Source: Citrus sinensis
Lineage: Eukaryota > Streptophyta > Magnoliopsida > Sapindales > Rutaceae
DNA: 64,000 nt
NCBI RefSeq assembly: GCF_022201045.2
Contig: NC_068556.1
Coordinates: 20,751,501-20,815,500, forward strand
Direction: 5' to 3'
Below, piece after piece: positions 21,659 through 34,004 of the stretch. A program made the translations under genes and the position numbers. The notes below the pieces were generated by a model. It had not been told where the DNA came from, did not search any database, and worked only from the letters and a program-made list of their open reading frames with translations. Position 1 is the first letter of the stretch, and each line of letters opens with the position of its first letter.

Positions 21659-24600
21659 TCAAACCCGGTTGTATGCAACTGACTTGCTAAAGAGCTTGCG
21701 GATATACAACACTTGAAGGGCACTTGCCATGGCCAGCAGAACATATTCTCCAATTGTGTAGCCTAAAAGACGCTTTCTTGTGCTCTCATTTGCTGCAGTG
21801 AAAAATACAAAATGTGGCATGTAAGTAATAATCAATAGGAGGTTACATCGTGGTACAAACTTCAAAGCATTGTGAAATCAGATAAAGGTATTCGAACTGA
21901 GAAACTTGTATCTTCAAACAAAAATGCTGAAGACAAACTAACTAAAAAGTCCTTGTTGAACTAGAGAGATCACCACCCACGGAAAAGGAAAATAAAAAAA
22001 TATACTTCCATCCTGGATGGGTACGCCGCATCATCACCCACCTTGACGCACTACTCTACTTTTTGGGTCAGAGAGTGAACTTTTAAATTAATGTTTGATA
22101 TTCAAACTTCGGAAAAACAAAAAAAAGACAAATTCCTACCCACAGTATTGCTCAATACAGTGAGTGGAACGAGACTTTCACTGAATATTTATATAAGATT
22201 ATCGTTTCCACAATGCCCAACGCAGAGGCAGGGTTGCCATATCAAGGTGAAACTTTAAATTATGCTAGAACAAGGGGTAATAAAATCACTTTCCAATATG
22301 TCTACCCTATTCCTTCAATCAAACATGAACAAGATGAAATAAAATGAAACTAAATAAGATCTTGTTCAAAGGTAACCATCAATTGACACCTACTACAATA
22401 ACTAAAATTGCATTGCCTAGGGCAACCGTTAAAAGAAAAATGAAGAACAAAATGGTGAGCTCCCTGGTGATGGAACAGGCAAATGTTCCATGGACTACAA
22501 TCTACAGAGAATTGCCTGATACTTCGAAAAACACAACAGAAAGAGGGTAGGAACAAACATAGCTCCTTAGACAATCGTCCTATAGACACCATTAGCACAT
22601 CAGAACCCTCTGAAGAGCATTTGAGAGAAAAGATAGGTGGTTGCTGAAATCCTATATGATTGCAGAGTCATTTTAAGCCTCCTTGTGGTTTCACCAAGCA
22701 ACTTCTTGGACAGTCATAAAAATAAAAGTAATTTAGATAACTAAGGGTAAAAAATGTCATTGTGTCACTTGTAACCATTTCAACCCCGTAAGAGTTTTAG
22801 TTTATGCCCTCAACTGCATTGTTGGTTCACTAGTGTTATTGGACTACAAGAATTGGAGGTCGTCTCTGTCATTATCTCTATGTAAACTCGATTCCATCCA
22901 AGTTTTCTTGTAGAAAAAGTAGAGCCTCTACCGGCTAAGCAAGTTGACACCCAAAACAGACAGTTGACATACATTCGCAAGAAACTGCAGTTCGCATGTG
23001 CCAGTCACTAATTTGAAATTGAAGAATTCAAGATATCTTACGGAACAAGTGCATTATGCATGTCAATATATACTAGAAAGATGAGATTTTCTGTGTAACA
23101 TACTGATGCAAATGAAACTTTGTGCGTGCAGGCACATGGTTGTATCAATATCACTCACATTGACTATCCAATAAAACCCTTAAGACTCTCACCCTAATAG
23201 ATCAGAAATGTGTATACAAATACATTAGGAATATGAAAACTGCTAATCTAGCAATATTGCACATATGCACACGAATCATAAACAGAGGTATCAACAAAAT
23301 AACTTGGCTATATAGATTTATGATACAATCCAGGAAACTGAAGAGGGACGAAAAACCAAGAGATGAAACATCTTACTATGACGATGTCGAGTATCACGTG
23401 CTCTCAAGTACTTCTGCTCTGACACGACAGACTCCAATGCCTCCCTCAACTCAGCAATTTTCACATTAATTGGGTCTAGATGTTCTGCAATACATAACCA
23501 AATATGTGTCAGAGATAAAGCAAAATAGGGAATTATAAATAATACACACCAGCCTCAAACATGTTGCTAAGTCAACAACATTCAGCAAGCAATTTAGGAT
23601 GCACAAATAAAATTTGAACCACTGTGTATCGCAGATATTCGCAGGATGAATTAATACAGACATGGATATGAACTACCATATACTACAATGAAAAGAATAT
23701 TAACACAGGAATCAGAACTGACCATCTTTGGCGAGGTTATGCTCATTGGGAATATGGCCCACATGAATATAGAAAGAGACTGTTTCTGGTGTAGAATATG
23801 GATTATTAAAACAGAACTTGTACATCCCACTTCGTGGAGCCTTAAATTCAAACTTGTCTCCAGATGTCCCCTTAACAGTGTGTACAACATTTCCAGCAGG
23901 AGATGTCACCTGCATGAAAACCCAAGATGATAAAAATGCTCGACTAACATATGATAAATCAATCTAATATCCACTCTAACATATAGTGTCGCTATCTGGT
24001 AAATTGCTCAATGTGTCAAAATAATACATAAGACAAATGCAGCTCATAAACCACAATATTGGCGATTGTCATATATGTATAGAGACTCCATGACCACAAG
24101 AAGAAAACCAAGGTTCCCAAAGCAGAACAGCTCATAATCCGTACAGTCAACCTAAACAGATAGCTAGAAGGACTTTGTAAACCCTTAATTTCAAGAAACA
24201 ACCACACTAATGATTTCTTAATTTCCAAGTTCTTATGCACATATTGCTCATTCCACCATTGTTCAAAATCAATGTATCAATGACTATTCCATTTCAAGTT
24301 TGTAATTTTGCATAATCAGTATAAAGCCTCAGCCTCTAAACCTACAAATCAATATCCAAAACTATGCAAAATAAAATTATCAAATCAAAATTGAATTTTA
24401 TGGACTAAATATTGATGAATTTTAAGCCAAACATGCAAGTTTTAAGTTAAACTCAAAACCCTAAAAGGAAGCAAACTTCACCAGTGAAATCCAATGTCGA
24501 AGCAAAAGAAGTTCATAATTTCGTCAAACTATACTTATTTAACCCTAATCGAACCAAAACAGCATGCATTAATAAAACAAGTCGATGCAGTGAAACTATA

Positions 24601-24844
24601 AAACGGCGCGAATCTCCATACATACAGTGAAATCAATGCCGGGGTGATCGGTGCTCCAGAAGATGTCGTGGTCAACGACCACGAAATTTCCCGCTACGGT
24701 GTCGCCTTCGTAGATGACGTACTCATAGACGCATTCCACGTCATTTACCGTCACCGAGAGAGACGACAGACGGCCGATCAAGCTCATTAAAAGAGCTAGG
24801 ATCATGTACGTCGCTACATATCTGTGTCTCTGTCTCTTCTCCAT
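21659..24844 (-). CDS. p24-beta3-type transmembrane emp24/GOLD protein
   Basis: Four coding exons, 24844-24626, 23909-23723, 23484-23377 and 21792-21659, total 648 nt and 215 residues. An N-terminal signal peptide (hydrophobic YMILALLMSLIGRLSSLSV) leads into a GOLD domain with the two conserved Cys (ECVYEY and YKFCFNN). A short coiled coil follows (IAELREALESVVSEQKYLRAR), then one membrane segment (YVLLAMASALQVLYIRKLF) and a short tail ending SKSVAYNRV, typical of the plant p24-beta3 type, which lacks a dilysine signal. p24 proteins cycle between ER and Golgi in COPI/COPII vesicles as cargo receptors and coat regulators. Intron 3 (23376-21793) is about 1.6 kb. Arabidopsis At3g22845 is, from memory, the match and lies next to the ELIP1 locus there, as here. 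Confidence 0.95.
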
Positions 24845-26258
24845 CTTTGATTTTGAGATCCTGCGTGATGACCGATGACGTCGATAGCTGAGGCAGAGCA
24901 GAGATGGAACTGTTAGTTAAATGATTTTACATTTCTGCTATATTGAATAATTTTTAATTGTATTCAGTAAAACGACATCGTATATGGCTTTTTTTCATTG
25001 TATTATATATTGTCGAATTACTTGGCCCATTGGACTGGAGTGTTGAGTTTAGTTACATTGTGAGCAGCTGCTCGATCATCCCATGTATTAAAAATTAATT
25101 ACAATTCAAAGAGGAAAATTACAATTGAAAAAAAGTATACATAAATTAAAGTGGCATTATGGATTAATAACTTAAAAATATTACTTATTAATTCATTCCA
25201 TAACCAAAGAAAATAATCATTGATCTTTCTATCATCAATTTTTTTGATGTTGTGTTAGTACATGTTCGGTACGGCTTATCAAACAGTTATAAGTGCAGTG
25301 CTTATTTAATTTTATAAACCCTTATTAAAATTTTTTATTATTATTTGATTATTTTTCTAATAGTTTTTTTTTAAATTAAACAAGTTATTTTGTCTCTAGT
25401 AATAAAAGGTCAAATTTTAGGTTTTAGGAATAAAGGTTAAGAAGATTTTCTTAAATGTTAAAATGTCTGAAATATCATTTCCTTATTTAACAATCTTATC
25501 TCATTCTTTTTACATCATAACTTCATAAATTTATCTATTAAAGTAATTTTATGATTTTTAATAAAAGTTCTAATTGACAACCAAATAACTAAAATTTTTA
25601 GGTGAAAACAACTAAAATTCTACTTAAATAATCTATATCCAAAAAGCTACATAAAATGAAGCCTTAAGTTAAACATAGTGCTTGAAATAACAACCGTTAA
25701 TTTAGTATTTTGTATTAAACTTGGAATGAAAGACAAGACAGGTATAATTTCTTTGTCTTTATAGCCTAAAATGGATATAATAAATAGGAAAATTTGATTA
25801 TTAATGAATTTTTAATCTGGATATATATGGATCCCTATCATATTGAAACAACTCTCATTATTAATATTAAACGGATACCCATTCATCTAAATTAAATCTT
25901 CTAATTGAGGATTAGTCTAAATAGCGAACTTTAATTTAATTAATTGATTTTTCTCCCTAGCCAGATTTGTTTTTTATCCTGACATAACTGCTGCTTTTTA
26001 CGTTATTAAGAAAATACTATACTTATCTGCATGTCGTTTTGATTGTTGAACCGAAACAAATTAAAATTTTTACTTTGAACTGAAACAAAGTAAAGTCGAA
26101 TCAAACAAGTTCGAGAGCTTTGTTTTAGTTGTATGTATTCATCATGTGATCGACCCGGCACCACAGCTCGATGATAACATCACAACCATAACGCAATGAT
26201 TATATATTATTTCTCTGTATATACTGTTCGTGGTTTATATCCATCGAAAAAAAAATTT
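24845..26258. other. p24 upstream region and AT-rich spacer
   Basis: 24845-24960 is the probable leader/promoter of the minus-strand p24 gene. The rest is AT-rich. 25260-25680 resembles MITE-type sequence found again near 34300-34600 (runs of TTTTTATTA and CAAACA/TTTGGT-type words), but I could not set borders. No gene seen. Confidence 0.45.
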
Positions 26259-26754
26259 GGGAAATTTACCCATTTGACTTCCTTCCAATTGTCAATATAA
26301 AAAATGACCACATTATAATTTTCTTACGACAGCAATCATTTACAAGGTTCTTAGACCAACGTACCGCTAAAACTAAACAAACAAAACCCCAACTCCCAAT
26401 CAACATCTGAAGCTCTTCACACCCCATCAAAACACTCCCTATTTCACCTCTCTCACATTCATAAAACAAAGTTATTTATCCAACTGTCACAAAACCCACA
26501 TTTCACCACGTTCATCAAACTAAAATATTTATTTAAGCATTAAAGATAAAATCAAGCAACAAATTAAAGAATAATAATAAGTTAAGGTTGGTATTTCTTT
26601 AACTTTTATTTATTTATTTTTTTAGGTGGAATTTTATACAAAAGGTCGGTTGTTTATTTTATTATAATGCGAGTACAATAGATTTATAAATTAGTAAAAT
26701 CATGGTGAAATTCAATGAAAATGGGTTTTGAACGATATTGAAGACGAAACCCAA

Positions 26755-28165
26755 AATCAAGGCGACAAGTACCTGTCACCCTCGCGACAAATGACTTGTC
26801 GCCTGGGCGACAATCACTTGTTGCCCAAACGATAGGATATTGCATGTTAGATGGTTAGTGCTCGTGTTGCTATACAATCACTTGTTATTCGGGTGACTTT
26901 TTCTGTCACTTGGGCGATAGTGCTATGACCCGAATCACTTGAATTTGTTGATAATTAATTATTTAATTAATATAGTAATATTATTGTTTGGAGTGTTATT
27001 AATTAAGTATTATCATATTTTGCATCATGTTAATGGAGTTAGTTGTGCTTAGGCTGTAGTTTGATGGAGCATGGGAGATTTTGAACGATGATCGTATGGA
27101 GTACGAGAATGGAAAAGATACTGCATTTTGTTTTCAGAAAGATGCAATCCACCATATGTACTTTCTTCTTCTGATACTTGAAAAACACGAAGAATACCAT
27201 CTACTGGTGAGGATATCCCTCGATCTACTATAAGTTGCGATCGGTGCAAGGAGCAGCCATAACCGCAAGAAGTGTAAGAATCCCCTTCCGATAAATCCAT
27301 AGTAATGGTGTCTAATAGTGCGTTTGAAGTTTAATTTAATTTTCTAACTTGTATTATCTAATTTGGAATAAGTTTATTATGTTGATAATTAATGGTGTCA
27401 TGTTGTTGATTGTAACTAAGCAATTGACAATTATCGAAAAAATCGAGCATCAGACTATGTCACCATGAGTAAAATATGTGATCTTGTATGACATAGACTC
27501 ATCGCCTGGGCGACCCAGCCTGTCGCCCGATTTTCTAGAGAAAGTTGTTCATTGCTTGATTTTGTAATAAATAAGTAACTCTTGGAAAAATCAAGCGACA
27601 AGATGTGTCACCTATGCGACAATCTATGTCACAAGCATAAAATGGGTGACGGCATGTGTGGCGACAGGCTTGTTGCCCGAGAGACACGTCTTGCCGCCTG
27701 GGCGACACATCTTGCCGCCTGGGCGACACATCTTGCCGCTTGATTTTCCAAAGAGTTGTTCATTGCTTAGATTCTGTGGTAAAGAGTTGTTCATTGCTTA
27801 GAGGCAACTTTCAAAAAAATCGAGCGAGTTATCAATAACAATCTTCTTCTTAAGTAAATCTCCAAATTATTGAAATTAGGTGTACGATCTAACATTAAAT
27901 AAGACACGTATGTTAACATAAATACTCCAGAGTCGTCACGTTCTATATATGGGCGAATCTACAGTCGCCCATATGCTTGGTTGGGTGACGCAAGCATGTT
28001 GCCTGCGTTGCACAACCAAATGGCCATGCATGCCTTGGGCTTTTTCTAGGTGAAAGGGGTGTGTCGCCTGCGTTGCCCAACTATTAGCTCATGCCGCGCA
28101 TGGCCATTTGGTTGGGCAATGGGGGGAAGCCACTTGCGTTGCCCAAGCTTGGCATGGCCAAATTT
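26755..28165. repeat. GCGACA/TGTCGCC motif clusters in the deleted MULE
   Basis: Three clusters lie on either side of the transposase remnant: about 26760-26930, 27500-27745 and 27955-28165. The first two carry GGCGACA and TGTCGCC in alternating orientation, often as CTTGTCGCCTGGGCGACAA-like short palindromes. At 27697-27745 a 24-bp piece containing CATCTTGCCGCCTGGGCGA is tandemly repeated. The third cluster uses a related TTGGGCAACGCAAG-type word. The same core (GCGACAG) is subterminal in the larger MULE. Confidence 0.7.
27033..27302 (+). pseudogene. MuDR transposase remnant: N-terminus joined to zinc knuckle
   Basis: The first 30 codons (MELVVLRL, stop, FDGAWEILNDDRMEYENGKD) align with the start of the intact transposase at 14150 (MDSVVLELCYDGCWETLEDGHM). 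After about 27190 the sequence matches the other end of that gene (STGEDIPRST, then CDRC and HNRKKCKN of the CCHC knuckle), with a small frame disruption inside the knuckle. The roughly 2.2 kb encoding the DNA-binding, DDE and SWIM parts is gone. A stop at codon 9 and the lost core make it nonfunctional. Confidence 0.8.
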
Positions 28166-28773
28166 TGGGCAACATAACCAACCACCACATTCTCGATTGG
28201 CCGACACACCAACCGTCTCTTTAACTTCAAAATAACTTTAAATTTAGATCAATAATTTCTTAGAGGCATTCAAACAAGCATGTGACATTTATTAGATATT
28301 TTAATCATAAGAAACTTATAATATTTTCATACCCAATACATATCCTAATGATTAACAATGATCGATGATCAATCAACCAAACAATTTAAACAAAAATTAA
28401 TCTAAACTGATTAAAAAAATCGAGAAAATACCTAAGCCGCCAAAATCAAAAGTGAAGGAACTTGTTAGAATCAAACTATAACTTACACAAATCATCACTA
28501 AAAGTAAAGGAGATCACCACTAGAAGTGAATGAACTCGCCGGAATTTAAGAAACGCCTAAAGTGAAGCAACTCTTTTGGACGTAGTTGGGGGCTTGGGGC
28601 AATAAGAGATGTTTTTGGACGATATTAGGCAAAATATTGTGTTTGTTTAGTTTTGAGAATTTAGGAGTATTTTAATCTAAAAATCTTGTAAATACTTAAT
28701 ATTATAAGAAAAATTAAAATGTGGTATTTTTTGCTATTAAAAATTAGAAAGCGGTCATATCGGTAAATTTTCC

Positions 28774-29059
28774 AAAATTTTTCGCTTCACGAAAATTGAT
28801 GAAGAGTAACATAATTATTAAATCTTTCAAAGGTGAAGCCGATAACATTTTTTGTATGAGAGGAAGGCTTATTAAAAAAATAAAAATAAAAATGAAAACA
28901 AATGTTATCTAATCACGGGCTGTCCATGTGGTATTTGCCTATTTGGTGGGTTGTTAGTTGGTCCCTCACTGAACATGAGAGCTGGTAAGTCTAATTTTTT
29001 GTTAGGTTCTTTATGTTGTCTCTGCAAGTCTGCGGCTAAGATCTACTTTCTGTGTAAAA
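28774..29059. other. Upstream region of the aldo-keto reductase
   Basis: Short spacer between the deleted MULE and the AKR start codon, probably promoter and leader. An AT-rich first half is followed by a mixed-composition leader from about 28910. Confidence 0.5.
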
Positions 29060-31622
29060 ATGGAGGAGAAGCCTCAAGTCCATGTTCCGAGAGTGAAATT
29101 GGGCAGTCAGGGTTTAGAGGTAAGCTAATATAGCAAACATTCTGGTTGTAATTATCAACAAGATGAGGTTCGGTTCGTCGCACCCATTATACACTGCACT
29201 TAGGAATTGAGATTTTTGCTTAATCAAATGCTAGCTTCAATTTTCTGTCCTGCCATGGTTCCTTGGCATCGATGTTTGATGAATTGTCATGTGTGTTTTA
29301 TCTGTGGGTATAGTTTGCAAGTTGTAAGGGTTTGAATTTGTGAAAATGTAGTCTATTTGCTGAACAGTGGCTGTGTTAGTTGTCTTATTTTTTAGCTGTT
29401 TATCTAGGATGTTGCACAGCTTGATATATGTAGAGAGGACTGAAGTTCAAGGCTCCATGTGAAACAGCTCGAATCAAATTAACATGGACGAATTTGATAG
29501 CTGGTACTGCTTGACACTAAATGAAAATAAAATTTTAAAATAATAAAAGAATGAAGGATCGACTCAAGAGAAAGATGTACCTTTTACGTTTCTGTCTGTA
29601 TATTGCATTACGCAAGTGTTTGTATGGAAATATTAAATATCCAACCTGTTTGGTAGACAATGGGTTGGTTATTTACTATGATTTCTGTTCCTTCTCTACA
29701 TTACGTGGCCCGATATGGATACTTTTGCAGGATAGGATCAAAGAAAGTAGTAATTTAAGGGGACATTTGATGAACCAAATTCTTAGATTGAAAGCTTCAA
29801 TTTAGGAGTGGATTTTAAGTGTTGAAACTAATATGAGGTTAGGCAAATAAACGAGTGTGTGTGTGTGTATCGAAAGCTTTTCCTAATAATATCATGATTT
29901 CAGGTTTCCAGATTGGGTTTTGGCTGTGGGGGACTCTCTGGGATATACAACAAACCTCTTTCCCATGAGGTCGGATGTTCAATCATCAAGGAAACTTTTA
30001 ATAGGGGTATCACCCTTTTTGATACATCAGATGTTTATGGGGTTGATCATGACAATGAGATCATGGTTGGCAAGGTACTATTTTCGGTTTCAACTTCAAA
30101 TTATCTGATAACTGATCTGAAATAAACCCAAAGTTGACAGAGCACACAATTAATTTTAAAGCTCACAAGGCTTAGAGAATGGTGACAGTATACACTGGTT
30201 AAGAAATCTAATTCTCATATGTACAGGCTTTAAAGCAGCTTCCTCGTGATAAGATTCAGTTAGCAACAAAATTTGGTTGTTTTATGCTAGATGGGGTTTC
30301 TATTGGGGTAAAAGGCTCACCTGAATATGTACGGAAATGTTGTGAAGCCAGTCTAAAGCGACTTGATGTAGACTATATTGATCTCTACTATCAGCATCGT
30401 GTGGACACCTCAGTATCAATAGAGGATACGGTAAGAATTATTTTGTTATATGCATTTCCTGTTCATTGAGTTTTGTTCATTCTATTATGTTAATTAAGCT
30501 AATATCTTGAGATCTGATAAAGTTTGAATTTGATGTTGTGTTAGATGGGGGAACTCAAGAAGCTAGTAGAGGAGGGAAAGATAAAATATATTGGGTTGTC
30601 TGAAGCCAGTGCAGACACAATAAGAAGAGCCCATGCTGTCCATCCCATAACAGCTGTACAAATGGAATACTCGCTGTGGACTCGTGAAATCGAAGATGAT
30701 ATAATTCCTCTCTGCAGGTTTCTTCACATATTTTTACCTTACAATCCTTCTTTTTGTCTCCAGGAAGCTTTTATTTTCAATTCCTGGCAATTGCTATTGT
30801 TCTACAGATGTTAAGTAATATTTCACCTTTCTCCTCAGAGAGCTCGGTATTGGCATAGTGGCATATAGCCCTCTTGGTCGAGGTTTCTTTGCTGGGAAGG
30901 CAGTTGTGGAAAGCTTGCCCAGTGAGAGTATTTTGGTATGTGTTACAAAGCAAATCTAATAATTAAATCTACAATTTTATCCATTTGACTTTCCTTTCTA
31001 TTCTTCCAGTTTGTAAACAGGCACACGTTGTTTCACAATTTCACATTTTTCCTCTTTGAAGCTGTTTTCTATTTTCTGTCACAGGCAATGCATCCTAGGT
31101 TCAGTGGAGAGAACTTGGAGAAGAACAAACTTTTATATACGCGTTTGGAAACCTTGGCTGCAAAGTATGGGTGTACTACCCCTCAATTAGCTTTGGCGTG
31201 GCTTCTCCATCAAGGGGATGACATAGTCCCTATTCCCGGTATATATTAGGCTCTTAAATTCTTCTAAATGACCTGTTCAACATGTTTGGATTTGCTTTTC
31301 AATTTTCTTTGATAAAAGAATGGTATAACATTCATACCTCTCTTTTCTAGATAAATAATATTTCAATGAATGTAAATTTTACTCTGCTGTGGGATTTCTA
31401 GCTGGTTCTTGCATGACTTGTTACTTTTCACTTTCATATTATACAGGGACAACTAAGATTACAAACCTTGATAACAACATTGGTTCTTTGGCGCTGAAGC
31501 TTAAAGAAGAGGACTTGAAAGAAATTTGCAAGACCATTCCTGTTGACGAAGTTGGTGGCCATAGAGACTACAGTAATTTGTCTGGTTATGGGTACAAATT
31601 TGCAAATACTCCTAGAAAGTAA
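29060..31622 (+). CDS. NADPH-dependent aldo-keto reductase (AKR13 / perakine reductase, PCNT115-like)
   Basis: Seven coding exons, 29060-29119, 29904-30074, 30227-30430, 30545-30717, 30839-30935, 31085-31238 and 31447-31622, total 1035 nt and 344 residues. The start [15 protein letters not shown] fits the family. The AKR tetrad is visible: Asp and Tyr in FDTSDVYG (about residues 51-56), Lys in LATKFG and His in [23 protein letters not shown] and the [13 protein letters not shown] cofactor-binding segment follow. Members reduce aldehydes or ketones in the cytosol using NADPH; perakine reductase acts on alkaloid aldehydes and others are named auxin-induced. The substrate of this one cannot be told from sequence. 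Intron 1 is 784 bases. The gene looks intact. Confidence 0.95.
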
Positions 31623-32239
31623 ATATTCCAAGTGGATTAAACTGAGGTGTGGAACTATGGAGGCATGTCATTTCATCTCTTGCTTCCTTCTTATGTGTAG
31701 TTTATTGAGAATTAAGCAAGAAATATTCGTGTAAATGCTTGATTCGTACATTAGCGATTAGCCCTTAATTCGAACATCTGTTCTCGGAATTTTTTTTTTT
31801 TTTTAATTTGTAAAATTGAACGTTGTATTGACAAACAATAACAGGAACAAATCCAGTTTGACGGTTTACACACATTTCTGCTGCTTAATTATACATGCAA
31901 TAAGGTAGCACAATCATCGTCTCTGGAGTCTTGGTCATTTCTGTTCATCTGAGTGCACGTTAGCCCTGTGAATCTGACGCAGTGAGAGAACTCGTCAACT
32001 TTATGAATTGCTAGTTAGTAAAGTAACGACGGCCAAAACCAAAGCACGCATGCAGACTGCCAAATTGCATCGCTGGAAACAAGCGAGCTGGCTAAAGAAA
32101 TCAGACTAGCAAACCATGTGACGAAATAATTACGTCTTTAACTAAGAAACAAGAACTACATGTCGTGGTATGAGATGAACCACTAGAAGTAGGAAGCACT
32201 TCAAAAATCTTGGAAGTGACATGTTTCTGGTGAGTAAGT
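31623..32239. other. Spacer between the AKR and the first ELIP
   Basis: AKR 3' end, including a run of about 16 T near 31789-31804, then distal promoter sequence of ELIP copy 1. No gene seen. Confidence 0.5.
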
Positions 32240-32391
32240 GGCCACGTCACAAGCTTCCATTACATGTGGACAAAGCAAACCCACGTGAACGAATTAACTT
32301 TTCAAGAAAGATCTAGACTACGTGGAACCGAAATATCCACCACTCTCTTCGGTTTTCGGTTTTCAGTCTTCAGCCCAACCTACTATATATA
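32240..32391 (+). promoter_or_regulatory. Light/stress promoter block of ELIP copy 1
   Basis: A block shared with ELIP copy 2: GCCACGT near 32241, a G-box CACGTG at 32282-32287 (context CACGTGAACGAA), AAGATCTAGACTACGTGGAA containing ACGTGG at 32320-32325, then AAATATCCA and CACTCTCTTC. The TATA box TATATATA is at 32384-32391, about 114 bases before the ATG. G-box and ACGTGG elements bind bZIP factors such as HY5 and ABFs in known ELIP and light-responsive promoters. The actual regulators here are inferred. Confidence 0.75.
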
Positions 32392-32504
32392 CCATGCAAA
32401 CTTTGCTCTCTTGTCTCAAGAAATTGCAAACAAGGAACCCGCCGACCTGAAGCACCCAATTCCCGAATTATACTTTGTTCTGTTTTCTACTTCATAAATT
32501 AAAA

Positions 32505-33182
32505 ATGGCCGCATCACTTGCTACTCAATCTATGCTGGCAAGTCCTGTAGCAGCTCGTGTGACTGGTATCAGGAGATCCGGGGCAAACCAACTTTCCTCC
32601 GTCAAGTACTTGCCTAGTCTGCGTAGAAATGTCAACTTATCCGTGCGCTGCACGGCAGAGGTAAGTGAAGCCACGGTTCCACAATACGAAATGCAGAGCT
32701 TTACCTAACGTGAAATAACAGTTTTACTAATTGCATGGGGTATTGATATAATTTTACAGGATGAGCAGCAGCAGCAGCAGAAAGATGATCAACCAACCAT
32801 ACCGAAAGCTGAGCCTCAGCCACCAAAGAAGCCGCGGATGAGCACGGGGTTCTCTGAGGTGTTTGCGTTCAGCGGGCCGGCACCGGAGAGGATAAACGGG
32901 AGGCTTGCGATGATTGGGTTCGTGGCTGCATTGGGGGTGGAGATATCCAAGGGTCAGGATGTGTTTGCCCAGTTATCAGACGGTGGGGTTGCCTGGTTCT
33001 TGGGGACCAGTGTTTTGCTCACGGTTGCGTCCCTGGTTCCTTTGTTTAAAGGTGTCAGCGTGGAGTCTAAATCGGATGGGTTCATGACTTCGGATGCTGA
33101 GTTGTGGAATGGGAGGTTTGCTATGCTGGGCCTTGTTGCTTTGGCTTTCACCGAGTTTGTTAAGGGTGGCACCCTTGTTTAA
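32505..33182 (+). CDS. ELIP: Early light-induced protein, chloroplastic (ELIP copy 1)
   Basis: Two exons, 32505-32660 and 32760-33182, giving 192 residues. The first ~50 residues are a Ser/Arg-rich chloroplast transit peptide ([10 protein letters not shown] start). A Gln/Pro-rich linker follows, with five CAG codons in a row. Then come three membrane helices of the chlorophyll a/b-binding superfamily: helix [17 protein letters not shown], helix [18 protein letters not shown], helix [18 protein letters not shown]. The paired ExxNxR-type motifs in helices I and III bind chlorophyll. ELIPs accumulate transiently in thylakoids under high light, cold or greening and are thought to bind free chlorophyll and protect against photo-oxidation. 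It is the first of three tandem copies. Confidence 0.97.
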
Positions 33183-34004
33183 GCTTAATTTTGTTTAGAT
33201 CTGTAGATCTGTATTTTTTTTAACTAATTAATGTATGAGATCCTACTGTAATTAAATCTCTATTTCTCATGCCATTCTGTAATTCAACCACCATTTTCTA
33301 GTTTTTTTTCCTTTTATTACTAACTAATATCTAATCATACAGTCATAAGTTTACTGGAACAAATATGGATTAATATTATTATGATAATTCAGAAATTTAT
33401 TACAATATTGAGATGTATCTTTTTTTGAAGATAAAAAAAGATGTGTACTCTACTCATATTCATGATTAATACAAAGTTAAGAGTTGAGACTTAAACTTGT
33501 GCCCTCAAGTTCATTGCTACGAGCCCAAGAGTGCCACACCCAGTTGTGGAATACTTGTAATTTTTTTACCATGGCCACAAAATTCTTCTATGCAATTTGT
33601 GTCGCACTCAGGGAGCTGGCAATTTTAAAGCTAATATTCATTAATTTACATTAAACAGTAATTAACGTAACAACATCGGATCATTTTTGAAGTAGAAAAG
33701 TTAGTTGAATAAGAACAGGTGCAAAAGGATAAACTGAAGTATCTATGGAAGCTTAACAATTTTTATTTTTATTTTTTTGGTTTCATATGTTGTGTTTGTT
33801 GAAGATATGAGCTCATCTAGAGGTATGGTGCAATCCTGAGTTTGAGCCTATCTCTGTTCTCTGAATTCTCATTTGCAGAAACTGAATGTTGTTAGTGCTT
33901 TATAAGGCAAGAAGCCAACCAGCTAAACTATTATTAAGATCATATGGCTCTAACTGAAAAGCTGAAGTAAAATTAAGAAAATTAATTTTAATCGCTTCGA
34001 AGGA
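33183..34004. other. Spacer after ELIP copy 1
   Basis: ELIP 3' untranslated region followed by AT-rich DNA. Fragments near 33490-33540 and 33800-33850 have faint tRNA/SINE-like wording (a weak B-box look) but no supporting A box or target duplication. No gene. Confidence 0.45.

Larger units (their letters stand above)
26259..28773. mobile_element. Internally deleted, non-autonomous MULE related to the one at 13643-20679
   Basis: The left end reads GGGAAATTTACCCATTTGAC and the inverted right end GGAAAATTTACCGATATGAC; similarity continues to an ATGACCACATTATAATTTT / ACCACATTTTAATTTT block. The flanks are both A/T runs (AAAAAATTT left, AAAATTTTT right), so the target duplication cannot be read with certainty. 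Inside, 27033-27302 keeps the start and the zinc-knuckle end of a transposase gene, with the core missing. The rest holds GCGACA-type motif clusters. No Ulp1-like gene is present. Confidence 0.8.

Noticed and set aside
26755-27745. Repeated palindromic GCGACA words looked at as a CRISPR-like array
   Set aside because: This is plant nuclear DNA, repeats are short and irregular, spacers vary from 0 to over 50 bases, and the region lies inside a MULE.
33480-33850. Faint tRNA/SINE-like wording near 33490-33540 and 33800-33850
   Set aside because: Only weak B-box similarity, with no A box at the right distance, no poly(A) end and no target duplication.
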